64,000 nt of DNA from Pectobacterium brasiliense (GCF_016950255.1 NZ_JACGFN010000002.1:496001-560000); one strand, 5' to 3'; positions 18,732-29,489 are shown, counted from the stretch's first letter. Numbers and translations: made by a program. Notes: generated by a model from the letters alone, not told the origin.

Positions 18732-20243
18732 CTAATCTGCCGCCATCAACTTGCGGTATTCGTCGTAGGCATACAAATCCGTCATACCGCTGATGTAATC
18801 CTGCATCAGGCGCGCCCGATAATAATATTCACGGATGACGCGCTCGGTTTCGGGTAATCCTTCCAACCCAGCAACCGCTTCACAATAGGCCAGACAGTGC
18901 TTGCTGGAGAGCTTGTGATAAAGCCGCGTTTCAATCGGATAGCGCTTGTGCGTATCGTCGCTCACAAGCTGGCTGAAATCCTGATAGGGCATCTCGAGCA
19001 GCGGGCTATAAATATCCAGCAGGCCGCGAATCACGCGATCCCCCTGTAGCTCCAACTGTTCAACTTCATGATGGTTAAAAACGTGCTTTAAGGCGACGCG
19101 TTTGAAAATACCTAACAGGCGGTTCTGCGGGCTGTCGTCCTCAAGCAACGCCTGATTGAACGAACCGGCATAAACTTCCGGCAGGTTGTCGATAAAACGC
19201 TGCGCGGCATGCGGCACCATCTGCCCCACGGTATGAACACGGAGATTCATGAAGAACTGATCGTCGTGGCTACGCCATTGAAAGCGTTCGCGTTCTTTGT
19301 AAGCACGTTCGATCGTTTTAGCGAAAATATCTTTCTCGGTTCCTGCGCCCCAATTTTCGCGCAGACGATCGTAAAGTTCGTCGATCGTGAGGATATCTTT
19401 CTCGACGGCATCCTCAAGATCCGCAATGCAGTAGGATACATCGTCGGCCGCTTCCATGATGTAGCTCAGCGGGTGACGATGAAATTCGCCCATATCCAGC
19501 TCTTTACGCAGTGTGGCGACAAACGCTTCTTCTGCCAGATAGTAGCCCGGCTTCTTCATCAAATACTGGTAATTCGCCGGAAGCTCGCCGTGCCAATACG
19601 CGGGACGGGTGTATTTCAGAATGCAGGCCACCTGCCCGTAGGTCAGGTTGAGCTTCAGCAACGTATGCACCAGACGGATCGCCTGTGCATTGCCTTCAAA
19701 ATGACTCAGATCCTGCCGGATTTGCCCACGCAGATCGTCCAGTCCATCCTGCTGCATCCGCAGCGTAGGCACTCTACAGTCATCGACGCGTTCCGAGGAT
19801 TCATTGTCCAGATAGTGGCTATCCAGTAATTTTCTGAACCACTGATTAATCGCCGATTCGCCAAAATGCCCAAACGGCGGATTGCCAATGTCATGCATCA
19901 GACACGCCATTTCGACCAGGCTTTCAAACGGCGTTTCTCTGTCGTTCAGACCCAGCGACGCAAGCCGCCCGTCGACTTTCAGGCGGTGCAAAATCTCTTT
20001 GGCGATATAGCGACCAACCTGCTGAACTTCCATTGAGTGGGTAAGACGGGAGCGGACGGCCGCATTACGTTCTAGCGGAAAAACCTGGGTTTTTTGCTGT
20101 AAGCGGCGGATGGCAGCGGAGTTAATAATACGACCCCGATCGCTCTCAAACTGGCGCACAATCGTATATTCATCCTCAGCCGTTTTAGCTCGACTGAAAT
20201 GCCGCTGAAAACTCATTTTTTTGGCGAAATCGATACCAGACAT
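18732..20243 (-). CDS. dgt: Deoxyguanosinetriphosphate triphosphohydrolase
   Basis: HD-domain enzyme that hydrolyses dGTP to deoxyguanosine and triphosphate. Metal ligands are visible: His69 (RLTHSMEV), the His117-Asp118 pair ([16 protein letters not shown]) and a later Asp in [16 protein letters not shown]. 503 aa, close to the 505 of E. coli, with conserved [13 protein letters not shown] and [19 protein letters not shown] segments. Located between degP and divergent mtnN, the E. coli order. Confidence 0.95.
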   Translation of the reverse strand: MSGIDFAKKMSFQRHFSRAKTAEDEYTIVRQFESDRGRIINSAAIRRLQQKTQVFPLERNAAVRSRLTHSMEVQQVGRYIAKEILHRLKVDGRLASLGLNDRETPFESLVEMACLMHDIGNPPFGHFGESAINQWFRKLLDSHYLDNESSERVDDCRVPTLRMQQDGLDDLRGQIRQDLSHFEGNAQAIRLVHTLLKLNLTYGQVACILKYTRPAYWHGELPANYQYLMKKPGYYLAEEAFVATLRKELDMGEFHRHPLSYIMEAADDVSYCIADLEDAVEKDILTIDELYDRLRENWGAGTEKDIFAKTIERAYKERERFQWRSHDDQFFMNLRVHTVGQMVPHAAQRFIDNLPEVYAGSFNQALLEDDSPQNRLLGIFKRVALKHVFNHHEVEQLELQGDRVIRGLLDIYSPLLEMPYQDFSQLVSDDTHKRYPIETRLYHKLSSKHCLAYCEAVAGLEGLPETERVIREYYYRARLMQDYISGMTDLYAYDEYRKLMAAD

Positions 20244-20364
20244 ACGGTTCTCCCTATCATCCCGCTACAGCACAATGATGGACACTCCATCTCATCCCGC
20301 TAGCCATGATAGACTAACCCCAGCTACACGCCTTCCATTTATAACAGAATTTGCGGGGAACCTT

Positions 20365-21063
20365 ATGAAAGTCGGTATTATCGGCGCGATGGAACAAGAA
20401 GTAACGCTGCTGCGCGATCGGATTGAAAACCGTCAGACCTTCCAGCGTGCAGGTTGCGAAATCTACACCGGACAAATCAACGGCGTAGACGTCGCCCTAC
20501 TGAAATCCGGTATCGGCAAAGTCTCCGCCGCGCTGGGCACCACGCTGCTGCTGGAACACAGCAAGCCAGACGTCGTAATTAACACCGGTTCCGCTGGCGG
20601 ACTCGCGCCTACATTGAACGTCGGGGATATCGTCGTTTCCGATGAAGTGCGCTACCACGATGCCGACGTCACGGCTTTTGGCTATGAACCCGGCCAGATG
20701 GCGGGCTGCCCTGCCGCTTTCCTTGCCGATGAAAAGCTCATCGCGCTGGCGCAGGCAGTGATTGCCGAGTTACAGCTGAACGCCGTGCGCGGCCTGGTTG
20801 TCAGCGGTGATGCCTTCATTAATGGCGCGGAGCCGTTAGCCCGTATCCGCACCACCTTCCCGAAAGCGATTGCCGTAGAAATGGAAGCGACGGCCATCGC
20901 CCATGTATGCCACCAGTTCGCCGTCCCGTTTGTGGTTGTACGCGCGATTTCTGATGTGGCCGATAAAGCCTCACACCTGAGTTTCGATGAGTTCCTGAGC
21001 GTTGCAGCACAGCAATCAACGCGGATGGTAGAAGCGATTCTGGCCAAACTGGCCGCACGCTAA
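20365..21063 (+). CDS. mtnN: 5'-methylthioadenosine/S-adenosylhomocysteine nucleosidase
   Basis: Cleaves MTA and SAH (Pfs), recycling methylthioribose and feeding LuxS and AI-2 synthesis. [13 protein letters not shown] has the catalytic Glu12; [26 protein letters not shown] and RAISDVAD carry the ribose- and purine-binding residues. A GGGGAA ribosome site precedes the ATG at 20365; the frame extends back 48 codons to 20221 into the divergent dgt gene, which is not credible. 232 aa, the E. coli length. Followed two bases later by btuF, so the two are co-transcribed. Confidence 0.96.
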   Translation: MKVGIIGAMEQEVTLLRDRIENRQTFQRAGCEIYTGQINGVDVALLKSGIGKVSAALGTTLLLEHSKPDVVINTGSAGGLAPTLNVGDIVVSDEVRYHDADVTAFGYEPGQMAGCPAAFLADEKLIALAQAVIAELQLNAVRGLVVSGDAFINGAEPLARIRTTFPKAIAVEMEATAIAHVCHQFAVPFVVVRAISDVADKASHLSFDEFLSVAAQQSTRMVEAILAKLAAR

Positions 21064-21065
21064 TC

Positions 21066-21896
21066 GTGACAGTCAGGTTCCTCTGCTGGCTGACCGGGCT
21101 GCTGCTCTGCTCTGCCGCTTATGCTATTCCGCAGCGTGTCATCAGTCTCGCACCACACGCGACGGAAATGGCCTATGCGGCAGGCATGGGCGAACAGCTG
21201 ATTGCAGTCAGCGCCTGGTCAGATTACCCGCCAGAAGCGAAAAAGCTGGAACAGGTGGCTTCCTGGCAGGGAATCAACCTCGAGCGGATCCTCGCCCTCA
21301 AACCCGATCTGATTCTGGCGTGGCGCGAGGGTAACCCGCAGCGTCCGCTGGAACAGCTCGCCAATTTCTCGATTCCTATCGTTTATCTGGATGCGAAGAC
21401 GTTAGACGATATCCCGGCGTCACTACGACAGCTGGCGACCTACAGCCGCCATCCTGAGCAAGCCGAACGGGCCGCGACAGCTTTTCAGCAGGAAATAGGT
21501 GAACTCCAGCACGCTGGCAAGAAACCTAACGCCGCGCCATTGCGGGTATTCATTCAATTTGGCACTCAACCGCTGTTTACTTCTTCGAAAGCGACGCTGC
21601 AAAGCCAGATCGTTTCGCTGTGCGGTGCCGAAAATGTCTTTAGCGACAGCCCGGTGCCTTGGCCGCAGGTCAGTCGTGAACAGGTGTTAAGACGCCAGCC
21701 GCAGGCCATTATTGTCGGCGGTGCGCCAGATAGAATTTCCAGTGTGCAAGCGTTTTGGCGGCCGCAATTAGCGGTTCCGGTAATTACCGTCAATGAAGAC
21801 TGGTTTAGCCGCAGCGGCCCACGTTTACTCTTGGCAGCCCAGCAAATTTGTTCTCAATTAACCGAGTTAAGACCCACGCTTTCGTCAGCGAAGTGA
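21066..21896 (+). CDS. btuF: Periplasmic vitamin B12-binding protein
   Basis: Captures cobalamin for the BtuCD importer. GTG start 2 bases after mtnN; signal peptide ending LLLCSAAYA before [20 protein letters not shown]. The TroA/BtuF fold is recognised by [37 protein letters not shown] and [22 protein letters not shown]. 276 aa against 266 in E. coli. btuC and btuD are not nearby, as in other enterobacteria. Confidence 0.92.
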   Translation: MTVRFLCWLTGLLLCSAAYAIPQRVISLAPHATEMAYAAGMGEQLIAVSAWSDYPPEAKKLEQVASWQGINLERILALKPDLILAWREGNPQRPLEQLANFSIPIVYLDAKTLDDIPASLRQLATYSRHPEQAERAATAFQQEIGELQHAGKKPNAAPLRVFIQFGTQPLFTSSKATLQSQIVSLCGAENVFSDSPVPWPQVSREQVLRRQPQAIIVGGAPDRISSVQAFWRPQLAVPVITVNEDWFSRSGPRLLLAAQQICSQLTELRPTLSSAK

Positions 21897-22128
21897 TTGT
21901 TAATTAACAGAGTGAACCCATTTCGACAACAATAGCTTCATTAGTATACAAGTTGTAACACTAACAGCCTTTTATTTCGCCAATAGTTGCCGATAATCTG
22001 AACGTAAGGGTGGAATCATAGACATCAATAAAGGTGTTGATTACCACTCGGCGATAAAGCCAAAGCAAGACGAAGTAAGAAAACTTTTGAACCGATATCG
22101 GTTCCTTTAACACCAGGTAGCTTTAACT

Positions 22129-22407
22129 ATGAAAAATGCGTTGCTTTACTCGGGCTTACTTATGGCGGCCTGTAGCACGGCGTATGCAGGGAGTCAGGGC
22201 GGGCAAATTAACGCTCAACTGACGATACTACCGGCGTGCGGCGTAACGCCTCAATCCGGTCAATATAAAATGAATTGTAACGTAGCCTCTGTACCACAAC
22301 CTAAAATTACTGAGTCACGTATTCAGGTCGATCAGGCAAAATTTTCGACTTCTGCGGCAAAAACAGCACAGGGTACGGAAACGCGTCTGATTACGGTCGA
22401 ATGGTAA
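22129..22407 (+). CDS. Small secreted protein of unknown function
   Basis: 92 aa; I do not recognise the family. A signal peptide is clear (MKNALLYSGLLMAACSTAYA), with cleavage likely before GSQGG; Cys15 in MAAC is a poor lipobox. The mature part of about 72 residues has two cysteines (37 and 50), enough for one disulfide, and no membrane segment. The opening GQINAQLTILPACGV loosely resembles the first strand of chaperone-usher or spore-coat-U subunits, but the protein is far shorter. Monocistronic between btuF and convergent erpA. E. coli has yadS here instead. Confidence 0.7.
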   Translation: MKNALLYSGLLMAACSTAYAGSQGGQINAQLTILPACGVTPQSGQYKMNCNVASVPQPKITESRIQVDQAKFSTSAAKTAQGTETRLITVEW

Positions 22408-22479
22408 TCACAGTAAAAACACGAGGCGTGTTCTTTAATTAACGCGTCTTGTGACAGGTTGGTTGCTTGTTTACTATAA

Positions 22480-22513
22480 AAAAACCGTGTCTCGGCAACA
22501 AGACACGGTTTTT
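22480..22513. terminator. Bidirectional intrinsic terminator before erpA end
   Basis: A5-CCGTGTCT, loop CGGCAACA, AGACACGG-T5: a perfect 8-bp stem with A:T extension. Shared by the small secreted protein gene and erpA. Confidence 0.9.
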
Positions 22514-22546
22514 ATTTTTCAGTCGGTCAATCACCGTAATGCAGGA

Positions 22547-22894
22547 TCAGACGCTGAAAGAGGAACCACAGCCGCAGGTGGATTTCGCATTCGGATTCGT
22601 CACGATAAAGCGAGAACCTTCCAGGCCTTCGGTATAATCCACCGCACCGCCAACCAGATATTGCAGGCTCATCGGATCAACCACCAGCGCCACACCTTGT
22701 TTCTCAATGGTCATATCGCCGTCGTTGATTTGATCATCAAAGGTAAAACCATACTGGAAACCGCTACAGCCGCCGCCCGTGATATACACACGCAGTTTCA
22801 GCTCTGGGTTTTCTTCATCAGCAATCAGGTTTTTCACCTTGCTTGCCGCCGCATCGGTAAATTGCAGAGGCAGTGCTGCTATATCATCGCTCAT
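22547..22894 (-). CDS. erpA: Iron-sulfur cluster insertion protein ErpA
   Basis: A-type carrier that delivers Fe-S clusters to targets such as IspG/IspH; essential in E. coli under respiratory growth. 115 aa with the three cluster ligands: Cys in [11 protein letters not shown] and the Cys-Gly-Cys in STCGCGSSF near the C-terminus. Divergent from hemL across 267 bases, the same arrangement as in E. coli apart from the lost clcA. Confidence 0.96.
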
Positions 22895-23161
22895 ATTTTT
22901 ACTCCCAACTCAGGGCTTATCAGGTGATAGACCCATATTCATACGCTTATTATCCGGCAGTATGCGAAAACGTTCAAGATTTGACAGCTGCTGTTGAAAT
23001 AATCGCCGCATTATGCCGCTTCATCTACCCCACAGCCAGTACTCTCTGTGGGTATGGTGCGGTGTGTTTTCAAGTGAAAACCTGCACAGCGATTTCATAA
23101 CGGCGGTCAGTTCATTAGAATACCCCTACATTTTACGATCAAGACCAGTCAGGACCGCGTA

Positions 23162-24442
23162 ATGAACAAATCTGAAAGCCTGTATGCTGCGGCACAGCAA
23201 CTTATTCCCGGCGGTGTGAACTCACCCGTTCGTGCTTTTAACGGCGTCGGCGGTACCCCGCTGTTCATCGAACGGGCTGATGGCGCTTATCTCTATGACG
23301 CTGACGAGCAAGCGTACATTGATTACGTGGGATCGTGGGGCCCAATGGTGTTGGGTCACAATCATCCGGCAATCCGTGATGCAGTGATCGCGGCGGCAGA
23401 ACGCGGCCTGAGCTTTGGCGCGCCGACAGAAATGGAAGTGCAGATGGCGCGTCTGGTCACCTCACTGGTGCCGAGCATGGATATGGTGCGGATGGTCAAC
23501 TCCGGTACAGAAGCCACCATGAGCGCGATCCGTCTGGCGCGTGGTTATACCGGCCGCGACAAAATCATCAAATTTGAAGGCTGCTACCACGGCCACGCTG
23601 ACTGCCTGCTGGTGAAAGCCGGCTCTGGCGCGCTGACGCTGGGCCAACCTAACTCCCCCGGCGTTCCGGCTGATTTCGCCCGCCACACGCTGACCTGCGT
23701 CTATAACGATTTGTCATCCGTTCGTGCCGCGTTTGAACAATATCCTGACGAGATCGCCGCGATCATTGTCGAACCTGTTGCGGGCAACATGAACTGCATC
23801 CCACCGCTGCCAGATTTCCTTCCCGGCCTGCGCGCTCTGTGCGACGAGTTTGGTGCTCTGTTCATTATCGATGAAGTGATGACCGGTTTCCGTGTGGCGC
23901 TGGCGGGTGCACAGTCGCACTACGGCGTAGTACCAGATCTGACCTGTCTGGGGAAAATCATCGGCGGCGGCATGCCAGTCGGCGCATTCGGCGGCAAGCG
24001 TGAAGTCATGCAGGCGTTGGCACCGACCGGCCCGGTTTATCAGGCAGGAACGCTGTCCGGTAACCCAATTGCCATGGCCGCAGGCTTTGCCTGTTTGACG
24101 GAAGTCGCGAAACCCGGCGTACATGAAAAGCTCACCGCGTTGACCAATCAGCTGGCTGATGGCCTGCTGGCTGCGGCGAAAGCCGAAAACATTCCGCTGG
24201 TGGTGAATCAGGCAGGTGGCATGTTCGGCCTGTTCTTCACGGATGCCGAGAGCGTCACCTGCTATCAGGATGTGATGAAGTGCGACGTCGAGCGCTTTAA
24301 GCTGTTCTTCCACATGATGCTGGAAGAAGGGATTTACCTCGCGCCGTCCGCGTTTGAAGCGGGCTTTATGTCGTTGGCGCATACGCCACAGGATATTGAT
24401 CGCACCATCGAAGCCGCGCAGCTCTGCTTCTCACGCCTGTAA
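23162..24442 (+). CDS. hemL: Glutamate-1-semialdehyde 2,1-aminomutase
   Basis: PLP enzyme making 5-aminolevulinate, the tetrapyrrole precursor. The class III aminotransferase fold is seen in [47 protein letters not shown] (PLP-pyridine Asp) and [18 protein letters not shown] with the Schiff-base Lys near residue 265. 426 aa, full length. AGGA lies 8-9 bases before the ATG. Confidence 0.97.
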   Translation: MNKSESLYAAAQQLIPGGVNSPVRAFNGVGGTPLFIERADGAYLYDADEQAYIDYVGSWGPMVLGHNHPAIRDAVIAAAERGLSFGAPTEMEVQMARLVTSLVPSMDMVRMVNSGTEATMSAIRLARGYTGRDKIIKFEGCYHGHADCLLVKAGSGALTLGQPNSPGVPADFARHTLTCVYNDLSSVRAAFEQYPDEIAAIIVEPVAGNMNCIPPLPDFLPGLRALCDEFGALFIIDEVMTGFRVALAGAQSHYGVVPDLTCLGKIIGGGMPVGAFGGKREVMQALAPTGPVYQAGTLSGNPIAMAAGFACLTEVAKPGVHEKLTALTNQLADGLLAAAKAENIPLVVNQAGGMFGLFFTDAESVTCYQDVMKCDVERFKLFFHMMLEEGIYLAPSAFEAGFMSLAHTPQDIDRTIEAAQLCFSRL

Positions 24443-24457
24443 AACGGACTCGTACAC

Positions 24458-24482
24458 AATGGCGTCACTCAGTGACGCCATT
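24458..24482 (+). terminator. Hairpin after hemL
   Basis: AATGGCGTCAC-TCA-GTGACGCCATT, an 11-bp perfect stem 15 bases after the hemL stop. No U-tract, so termination efficiency is uncertain. Confidence 0.55.
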
Positions 24483-24604
24483 ACTGCTCAACACCCGCCT
24501 CTGCTCCGCCCCCACTTTTTTCGTCAGGATTCTCGTTTGAGAATGACAAGCCCTCTCAAATTGGTTATGAGTAAGTCTATGTTCCTGAAAATAGCGGAGA
24601 GATC

Positions 24605-25228
24605 ATGTTAAAGGTTCTAGGACGCACGTCGTCGATCAATGTTCGGAAAGTGCTGTGGCTGTGTGATGAGTTGGCGATTCCCTTTGACCGCGAAGACTGG
24701 GGTGAAGGTTATCAGTCACCGCAGTCACCGGAATTTTTGGCGCTCAATCCTAATGCCATGATACCGGTGATTCAGGACGACGATTTCGTCATGTGGGAAT
24801 CGAACGCGATTATACGTTACCTCGCCAACGCGAAGGACGGTGCCTGGCTCTACCCACAGGATCCGCGTAATCGTGCTTCGGTCGATCAATGGATCGACTG
24901 GCAGGCCAACGAGCTTAATCCCTCATGGCGTTACGCTTTTATGTCGCTGGTGCGCCAGTCTCCCGCACATCAGGATCCGGCGCTCTTGGCCGCATCCTGC
25001 AATCTTTGGTCCCGCACCATGGGCATTTTGAATCAGCAATTAGAGCGAACCGGCCACTACGTCGCAGGAAAAACGTTCACGCTGGCTGATATTCCCATCG
25101 GGCTATCGGTAAACCGCTGGTATGAAACGCCGCTAGAACACACCGACTATCCCGCCGTCCGCGCCTACTATGAGCGCTTAAGCGAACGCGCGGGCTACCT
25201 GACCTGGGGACGCAACGGCACGCCATAA
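24605..25228 (+). CDS. Glutathione S-transferase family protein
   Basis: 207 aa with an N-terminal thioredoxin-like domain (residues 1-80: [42 protein letters not shown] with the cis-Pro and the ES pair that binds the glutathione gamma-glutamyl group) and a helical C-terminal domain containing [12 protein letters not shown], the N-capping box motif. The active residue is probably the Ser at position 9 or 10. Substrate unknown. Convergent with the MocR regulator, 7 bases apart. Confidence 0.85.
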   Translation: MLKVLGRTSSINVRKVLWLCDELAIPFDREDWGEGYQSPQSPEFLALNPNAMIPVIQDDDFVMWESNAIIRYLANAKDGAWLYPQDPRNRASVDQWIDWQANELNPSWRYAFMSLVRQSPAHQDPALLAASCNLWSRTMGILNQQLERTGHYVAGKTFTLADIPIGLSVNRWYETPLEHTDYPAVRAYYERLSERAGYLTWGRNGTP

Positions 25229-25235
25229 GGCTACT

Positions 25236-26702
25236 CTAAAACGACGCTACACTACCCGGCTCGATACCGCTCATCTCACAGGCCAGCGCCCCCGCGCGCT
25301 TAAGTGCATAGGTGTAGCGTTCATCAAACGGGTAGCAGCACGATAGCCGAAGCGCATGTTTACAGCGACCGCTCAGCGTGTAAAGTTCGCCGGGCGTGAC
25401 GCAAATCCGCTCTTGCAGCAGGCGATGAAATAACTCAACCCCATCCACGCCGCCCGGTAATTCCAGCCAGAAAACAAAACCGCCCTGCGGCTGCGTCGCC
25501 CGCGTCCCCTGTGGGAAATGTCGGGCAATCAACCCACGCGCCTCATCCATCTGCGCGGCATAGCGGCGACGCAGTGTGCGCAGATGGTGATCGTAACCGC
25601 CGGACTCCAGAAACTGCGCCAGCGTTTCCGACAGCAGCGCCGATTCCGCCATTGACGAGACCGCTTTCAGCCGCGCCACTTTGGCACGGAAACGGCCCGA
25701 TGCCATCCAGCCGATACGAAAATCCGGTGCCAGCGTTTTCGTGAAGCTGGAGCAGTAAATCACCCAGCCGTCGCGGTCGAAGGCTTTCACCGTCGGCGAC
25801 AGCGGCCAGGTAAACTGAAGTTCGCTGTATAACCCATCCTCGATCAGCGGAACCTGATAGTCGTTCACCAACTTTGCCAGCCGCTTTTTATCCGCCAGCG
25901 TCATGCTGCATCCCAACGGATTCTGGGCATTCGGCATGGCGATAATCGCCTGTAATCGCTGTTCTGACAGCAGCAGTTCCAGTGCATCCAGCGCAAGACC
26001 ACGTTGCGGATCGGTGGGAATTTCCACCGTTTTCAATCCCAGACTGGCAAGCAGAGGAAAAAGATAAAAATAGGTTGGCGTTTCCAGCCCCACACAGTCG
26101 CCCTGCTGTGTGACCGTGCGTAGCGCCAGCTGTAGCGCTTCCATACAGCCGTGGGTGATAGTGATGTCCTCGCGGGTCAATGTCATACCCAAATCCATCG
26201 CTCGCCGCGCCACTTCGCGCCGCAGCCGTTCACTGCCCGGCGGTAGCGCATAGCGACCAATCAGGTCGGGCTGTCGCCGTAGCAAGGAAGCGGCAATACG
26301 GCTGATCTTTTCGGTCGGATAGAAATCGGCATGCTGCGGGCACGCCAGAGAAATGTTGATGTAATCCGGGTGCGTCTGAGCAGCAAAAACGGTATCAATC
26401 AGATCCAGTTGCTCGCTGCCCGGCACAATCACCTGCGCACGGTGGGGCTTGCTCTCCGTCAGCGACGGCAGACGTCCTCGCACAAAATAGCCGGACTGCG
26501 GTCGTGCTTCGATCAACCCGCGATCTTCGAGAATACGCCAGGCATTCAACACCGTATTCACACTCACCTGATGCGAACCGGCAACGCGGCGAATAGAAGG
26601 CAAACGGCTTCCCGGCGCTAACGTTCCTTGATGAATCGCCGTGGCGAAGGTTTCCGCGAGCTGTTGATAGAGCGTACTTTCTTGTGAGTCGATAATGGAC
26701 AC
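25236..26702 (-). CDS. MocR-family regulator (GntR wHTH fused to aminotransferase-like domain)
   Basis: 488 aa. Residues 9-76 form a GntR-type winged helix (GSRLPSIRRVAGSHQVSVNTVLNAW). From about residue 112 there is a fold-type I aminotransferase domain: HGCMEALQLAL, AMPNAQNPLG, and the PLP Lys322 in SSFTKTLAPDFRIGW. Such proteins bind PLP and sense amino-acid-like ligands. It is divergent from a LysE/RhtB exporter whose upstream region has a direct repeat of the kind MocR proteins bind, so it probably controls that exporter and perhaps itself. Effector unknown. Confidence 0.87.
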   Translation of the reverse strand: MSIIDSQESTLYQQLAETFATAIHQGTLAPGSRLPSIRRVAGSHQVSVNTVLNAWRILEDRGLIEARPQSGYFVRGRLPSLTESKPHRAQVIVPGSEQLDLIDTVFAAQTHPDYINISLACPQHADFYPTEKISRIAASLLRRQPDLIGRYALPPGSERLRREVARRAMDLGMTLTREDITITHGCMEALQLALRTVTQQGDCVGLETPTYFYLFPLLASLGLKTVEIPTDPQRGLALDALELLLSEQRLQAIIAMPNAQNPLGCSMTLADKKRLAKLVNDYQVPLIEDGLYSELQFTWPLSPTVKAFDRDGWVIYCSSFTKTLAPDFRIGWMASGRFRAKVARLKAVSSMAESALLSETLAQFLESGGYDHHLRTLRRRYAAQMDEARGLIARHFPQGTRATQPQGGFVFWLELPGGVDGVELFHRLLQERICVTPGELYTLSGRCKHALRLSCCYPFDERYTYALKRAGALACEMSGIEPGSVASF

Positions 26703-26725
26703 AGTTCCCCCGTCAGCCGATGAGT

Positions 26726-26773
26726 ACAGTTAACAGTTAATGCATTTTGTACCCATAACAATAATCATTTTGT
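26726..26773. promoter_or_regulatory. Direct repeats between regulator and exporter
   Basis: Two kinds of repeat: contiguous ACAGTTA-ACAGTTA at 26726-26739, and CATTTTGT at 26743-26750 and 26766-26773, 23 bp start to start. MocR regulators such as GabR and PdxR bind spaced direct repeats, so these are candidate operators. Confidence 0.45.
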
Positions 26774-26837
26774 GTATCTGTAACCATTTCTTTTTTCTGC
26801 CTACCATAGTGTTCTTCCCCATCATCAGGATAACACC

Positions 26838-27428
26838 ATGCTCGACCCTTCTTTTTTCAGCTACGTCACCGTCATGTCCATCACGCCGGGGCCTAATAAT
26901 CTGCTGCTGGCGACATCAGGCGTCAATTTTGGTCTGCGTCGTACGTTGCCGATGCTGATGGGTATTTTAATTGGCTGCGCGCTACAAACGGCGCTGATGG
27001 GGGTGGCATTGGAGCTTTTGCTGAACTGGCTGAGCGCGATCCGCCTCCCCCTTACCGTGCTGGGATGCGTCTATCTACTGTGGCTATCGTGGAAAATCGT
27101 GCGCTCATCGGCACCAGAATTACAAGGGCGAGTACAGCCGATGACCGTACTGCAAGGGACGCTATTTCAGGCGGTGAACCCGAAAGCCTGGCTGATGTCC
27201 AGCAACATCGCGCTGCTGTATACCGCCAGCAACGGTATTTTCACCACGATGCTCGCCTTTATGGCGCTCAATCTACCCTGTATTTTAGTCTGGGCACTAC
27301 TCGGCGATCGCATCGGTAAACATCTTCAGGAACCGTGGAAACTGAAAGCCTTCAACGGCATCATGGCGCTTTCTCTGGTGCTCACCACGTTCTGGATGCT
27401 GGTCGAAGCTATTAACGTTTCGGGCTAA
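26838..27428 (+). CDS. LysE/RhtB-family amino acid exporter
   Basis: 196-aa inner-membrane protein with about six hydrophobic helices. The N-terminal family signature SITPGPNNLLLATSGVNFGLRRTLP is present, and FQAVNPKAWL before the fourth helix is also typical. Such proteins export amino acids or derivatives; the substrate is not readable from sequence. Expressed divergently from the MocR-type regulator, an arrangement that usually means the regulator senses the exported compound. Confidence 0.88.
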   Translation: MLDPSFFSYVTVMSITPGPNNLLLATSGVNFGLRRTLPMLMGILIGCALQTALMGVALELLLNWLSAIRLPLTVLGCVYLLWLSWKIVRSSAPELQGRVQPMTVLQGTLFQAVNPKAWLMSSNIALLYTASNGIFTTMLAFMALNLPCILVWALLGDRIGKHLQEPWKLKAFNGIMALSLVLTTFWMLVEAINVSG

Positions 27429-27434
27429 TCACAC

Positions 27435-27466
27435 GGCCTCGGCGGGCTTCCCTCCCCGCCGAGGCC
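27435..27466. terminator. GC-rich hairpin between exporter and fhuB
   Basis: GGCCTCGGCGGG (27435-27446) and CCCGCCGAGGCC (27455-27466) form a perfect 12-bp stem with an 8-base loop, filling the gap between two convergent genes. Confidence 0.7.
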
Positions 27467-27470
27467 CGCA

Positions 27471-29489
27471 TTATTTCACCTGTTTACGCAATAGATAAAC
27501 AAAGTAAGGCGCACCGATAAACGTCGCGAGCAGCCCCGCCGGGATCTGCGCCGGAAAGAGGATCATCCGGCCAAACCAGTCTGCCATTACCATCAGCGCA
27601 CCGCCAATCAATGCAGAGCAGGCAATTTGCGGTAACACGCGGCTAAAGCCCAGCATCCGCGCCATATGGGGCGCCATTAAACCCACAAAGCTCATCGGCC
27701 CGACCATCAGCGTTGCCATCGCGGTCAGTACCGATGCCAACAGCAAAACCAGCAGACGAACCGGCGTAACGGCCACGCCAAGTGCTCTGGTTGTGGTAGT
27801 GCCAAGCGGCAGAATACGCAGCCAGCGCTGACACAACGGGACGATCAACAGCAGCAGAACGGCAATCACCGCCGTGCGTATCGCGTCAGTCGGTTCAACC
27901 GCATAGGTTGAGCCCGACAGCCAGGTCAACACGGTTCCCATACGCGGATCGCCACTGGCCAGCAGCAGCGCAATGACGGTGGTGAACGCCATGCTCAGTG
28001 CGATCCCCGCCAGCAGCATACGCTGCGTGGAGAAACCACCGCGTCCAGCGATCATCACCATAACCAACAGCGTCAGCGCCGCACCCGCACTACCGGCCGG
28101 AAGTAGCCACACGAACGCATTGCCGGGAATGAAGAACAGCAAAATAATGACGCCAAACGATGCGCCAGAGCTAATCCCCAGCACTTCCGGGCTCCCCATC
28201 GGGTTGCCCGTCAGCTTCTGTATTAGCGTTCCCGCCACCGCCAGCATCACTCCAGCGGTTAACGCCGCCAGCACCCGAGGCCAGCGCCATGAGAGCAACT
28301 GCGTTAACACATCACCGCCGCCCCACTGCCAGCCGTCGGCATCTTTCCCTAACATCAGCGCCGTAATCACCACCATTCCCAGCAGCATGACGCCAAGTAC
28401 CAGCCACTTTCCCCACAGGCGACGTTCAGCCGTCGGCGTACTGCTGCTGTCGACCATCGCAGGTTGACCGCTATTACGCAGGCGCGGCAACAGCCACAGT
28501 AGCAGCGGCGCACCAATCAGCGCGGTCGCGGCACCCGTTGGAACGTCAAGCCACACGCGGCTCAGCCAGATAACGCCCTGATCGGTAACGCCAAGCAGCA
28601 GCGCCCCCAGCAGCGGCGCTAATAAGAGACGGTGAAGTAACCGTCGAGCGCCCAGCATTTTCGCCAGTAGCGGCGCAAACAGGCCGATAAAACCGATAAT
28701 GCCTGCCGCACTCACTAATTGGGCACACAGGAAAATCCCCAGCCCAAGCGCGCTCAGACGTGCCAGCGACAGCCCAAGCCCCAAGTTACGCGCGACGCCG
28801 TCATCCAGTCCCAGTAGCGTTAGCGGACGAATTAACAACAGCGATAGACAGAAACACGCCGCGAGACGCGGGAGAACAAACTGCACATTGCTCCAGTCCT
28901 GCTGGTTCAGCACGCCGCTGCTCCACAGGAACAGACCCTGCAACTGCTCATGATGAAAGAGCACCAGCAGTTGATTGACTGCGCTACAGTAGAAACTCAG
29001 CACCAGCCCCGCCAGTATCAGCGTCACGGGCGATAAACGCTTGCCCCAGGCGACGCCAAAGACCAACGCACCAACCACCAGCGCCCCAGCCATGGCCGCG
29101 ACCTGCTGGAGCCATGCGCCACCCGGCAGCGCCCACAGTGTGACCACTGTGATCCCGAGCTGTGCGCCCGTGGCGATCCCCAGCGTTGATGGCTCAGCCA
29201 GCGGATTACGCAAGACCTGCTGGAACAGCACGCCGCACAGCCCCAGCCCCGCGCCAATCAGCAGCGCCAGCACCATGCGCGGTAACAGGCTGTAATGGAA
29301 TAGAAGCTGCTGCATGTTGTTTAAAGCAGGCTGCGTCAGTGCCTCAAACCACTGCGACACAGGCAATTGCTGCTGCAAATTGTAGCTACCCATCCCCAGA
29401 ATCACGATCAGCAGAAAACCAATCAAAACAATGGGAAGTACCAATGGATGAACGGCACGCTTATGCGCGACAGACAGAGAATTAGGCAT
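27471..29489 (-). CDS. fhuB: Ferric hydroxamate ABC transporter permease (double-length)
   Basis: 672-aa inner-membrane permease made of two fused FecCD-type halves, each with about ten helices; E. coli FhuB is 660 aa. Repeat-specific motifs appear in both halves: GVLFQQVLRNPLAEPSTLGI near residue 85 and GTLIQKLTGNPMGSPEVLGI near residue 425, and GFIGLFAPLLAKML versus SFVGLMAPHMARML. It moves ferric hydroxamates delivered by FhuD, powered by FhuC. Overlaps fhuD by 8 bases, the last gene of the operon. Confidence 0.94.
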   Translation of the reverse strand: MPNSLSVAHKRAVHPLVLPIVLIGFLLIVILGMGSYNLQQQLPVSQWFEALTQPALNNMQQLLFHYSLLPRMVLALLIGAGLGLCGVLFQQVLRNPLAEPSTLGIATGAQLGITVVTLWALPGGAWLQQVAAMAGALVVGALVFGVAWGKRLSPVTLILAGLVLSFYCSAVNQLLVLFHHEQLQGLFLWSSGVLNQQDWSNVQFVLPRLAACFCLSLLLIRPLTLLGLDDGVARNLGLGLSLARLSALGLGIFLCAQLVSAAGIIGFIGLFAPLLAKMLGARRLLHRLLLAPLLGALLLGVTDQGVIWLSRVWLDVPTGAATALIGAPLLLWLLPRLRNSGQPAMVDSSSTPTAERRLWGKWLVLGVMLLGMVVITALMLGKDADGWQWGGGDVLTQLLSWRWPRVLAALTAGVMLAVAGTLIQKLTGNPMGSPEVLGISSGASFGVIILLFFIPGNAFVWLLPAGSAGAALTLLVMVMIAGRGGFSTQRMLLAGIALSMAFTTVIALLLASGDPRMGTVLTWLSGSTYAVEPTDAIRTAVIAVLLLLIVPLCQRWLRILPLGTTTTRALGVAVTPVRLLVLLLASVLTAMATLMVGPMSFVGLMAPHMARMLGFSRVLPQIACSALIGGALMVMADWFGRMILFPAQIPAGLLATFIGAPYFVYLLRKQVK

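Noticed and set aside
24158..24382. Minus-strand frames within hemL (up to 222 aa)
   Set aside because: Antisense shadows of a highly conserved gene with strong codon bias.
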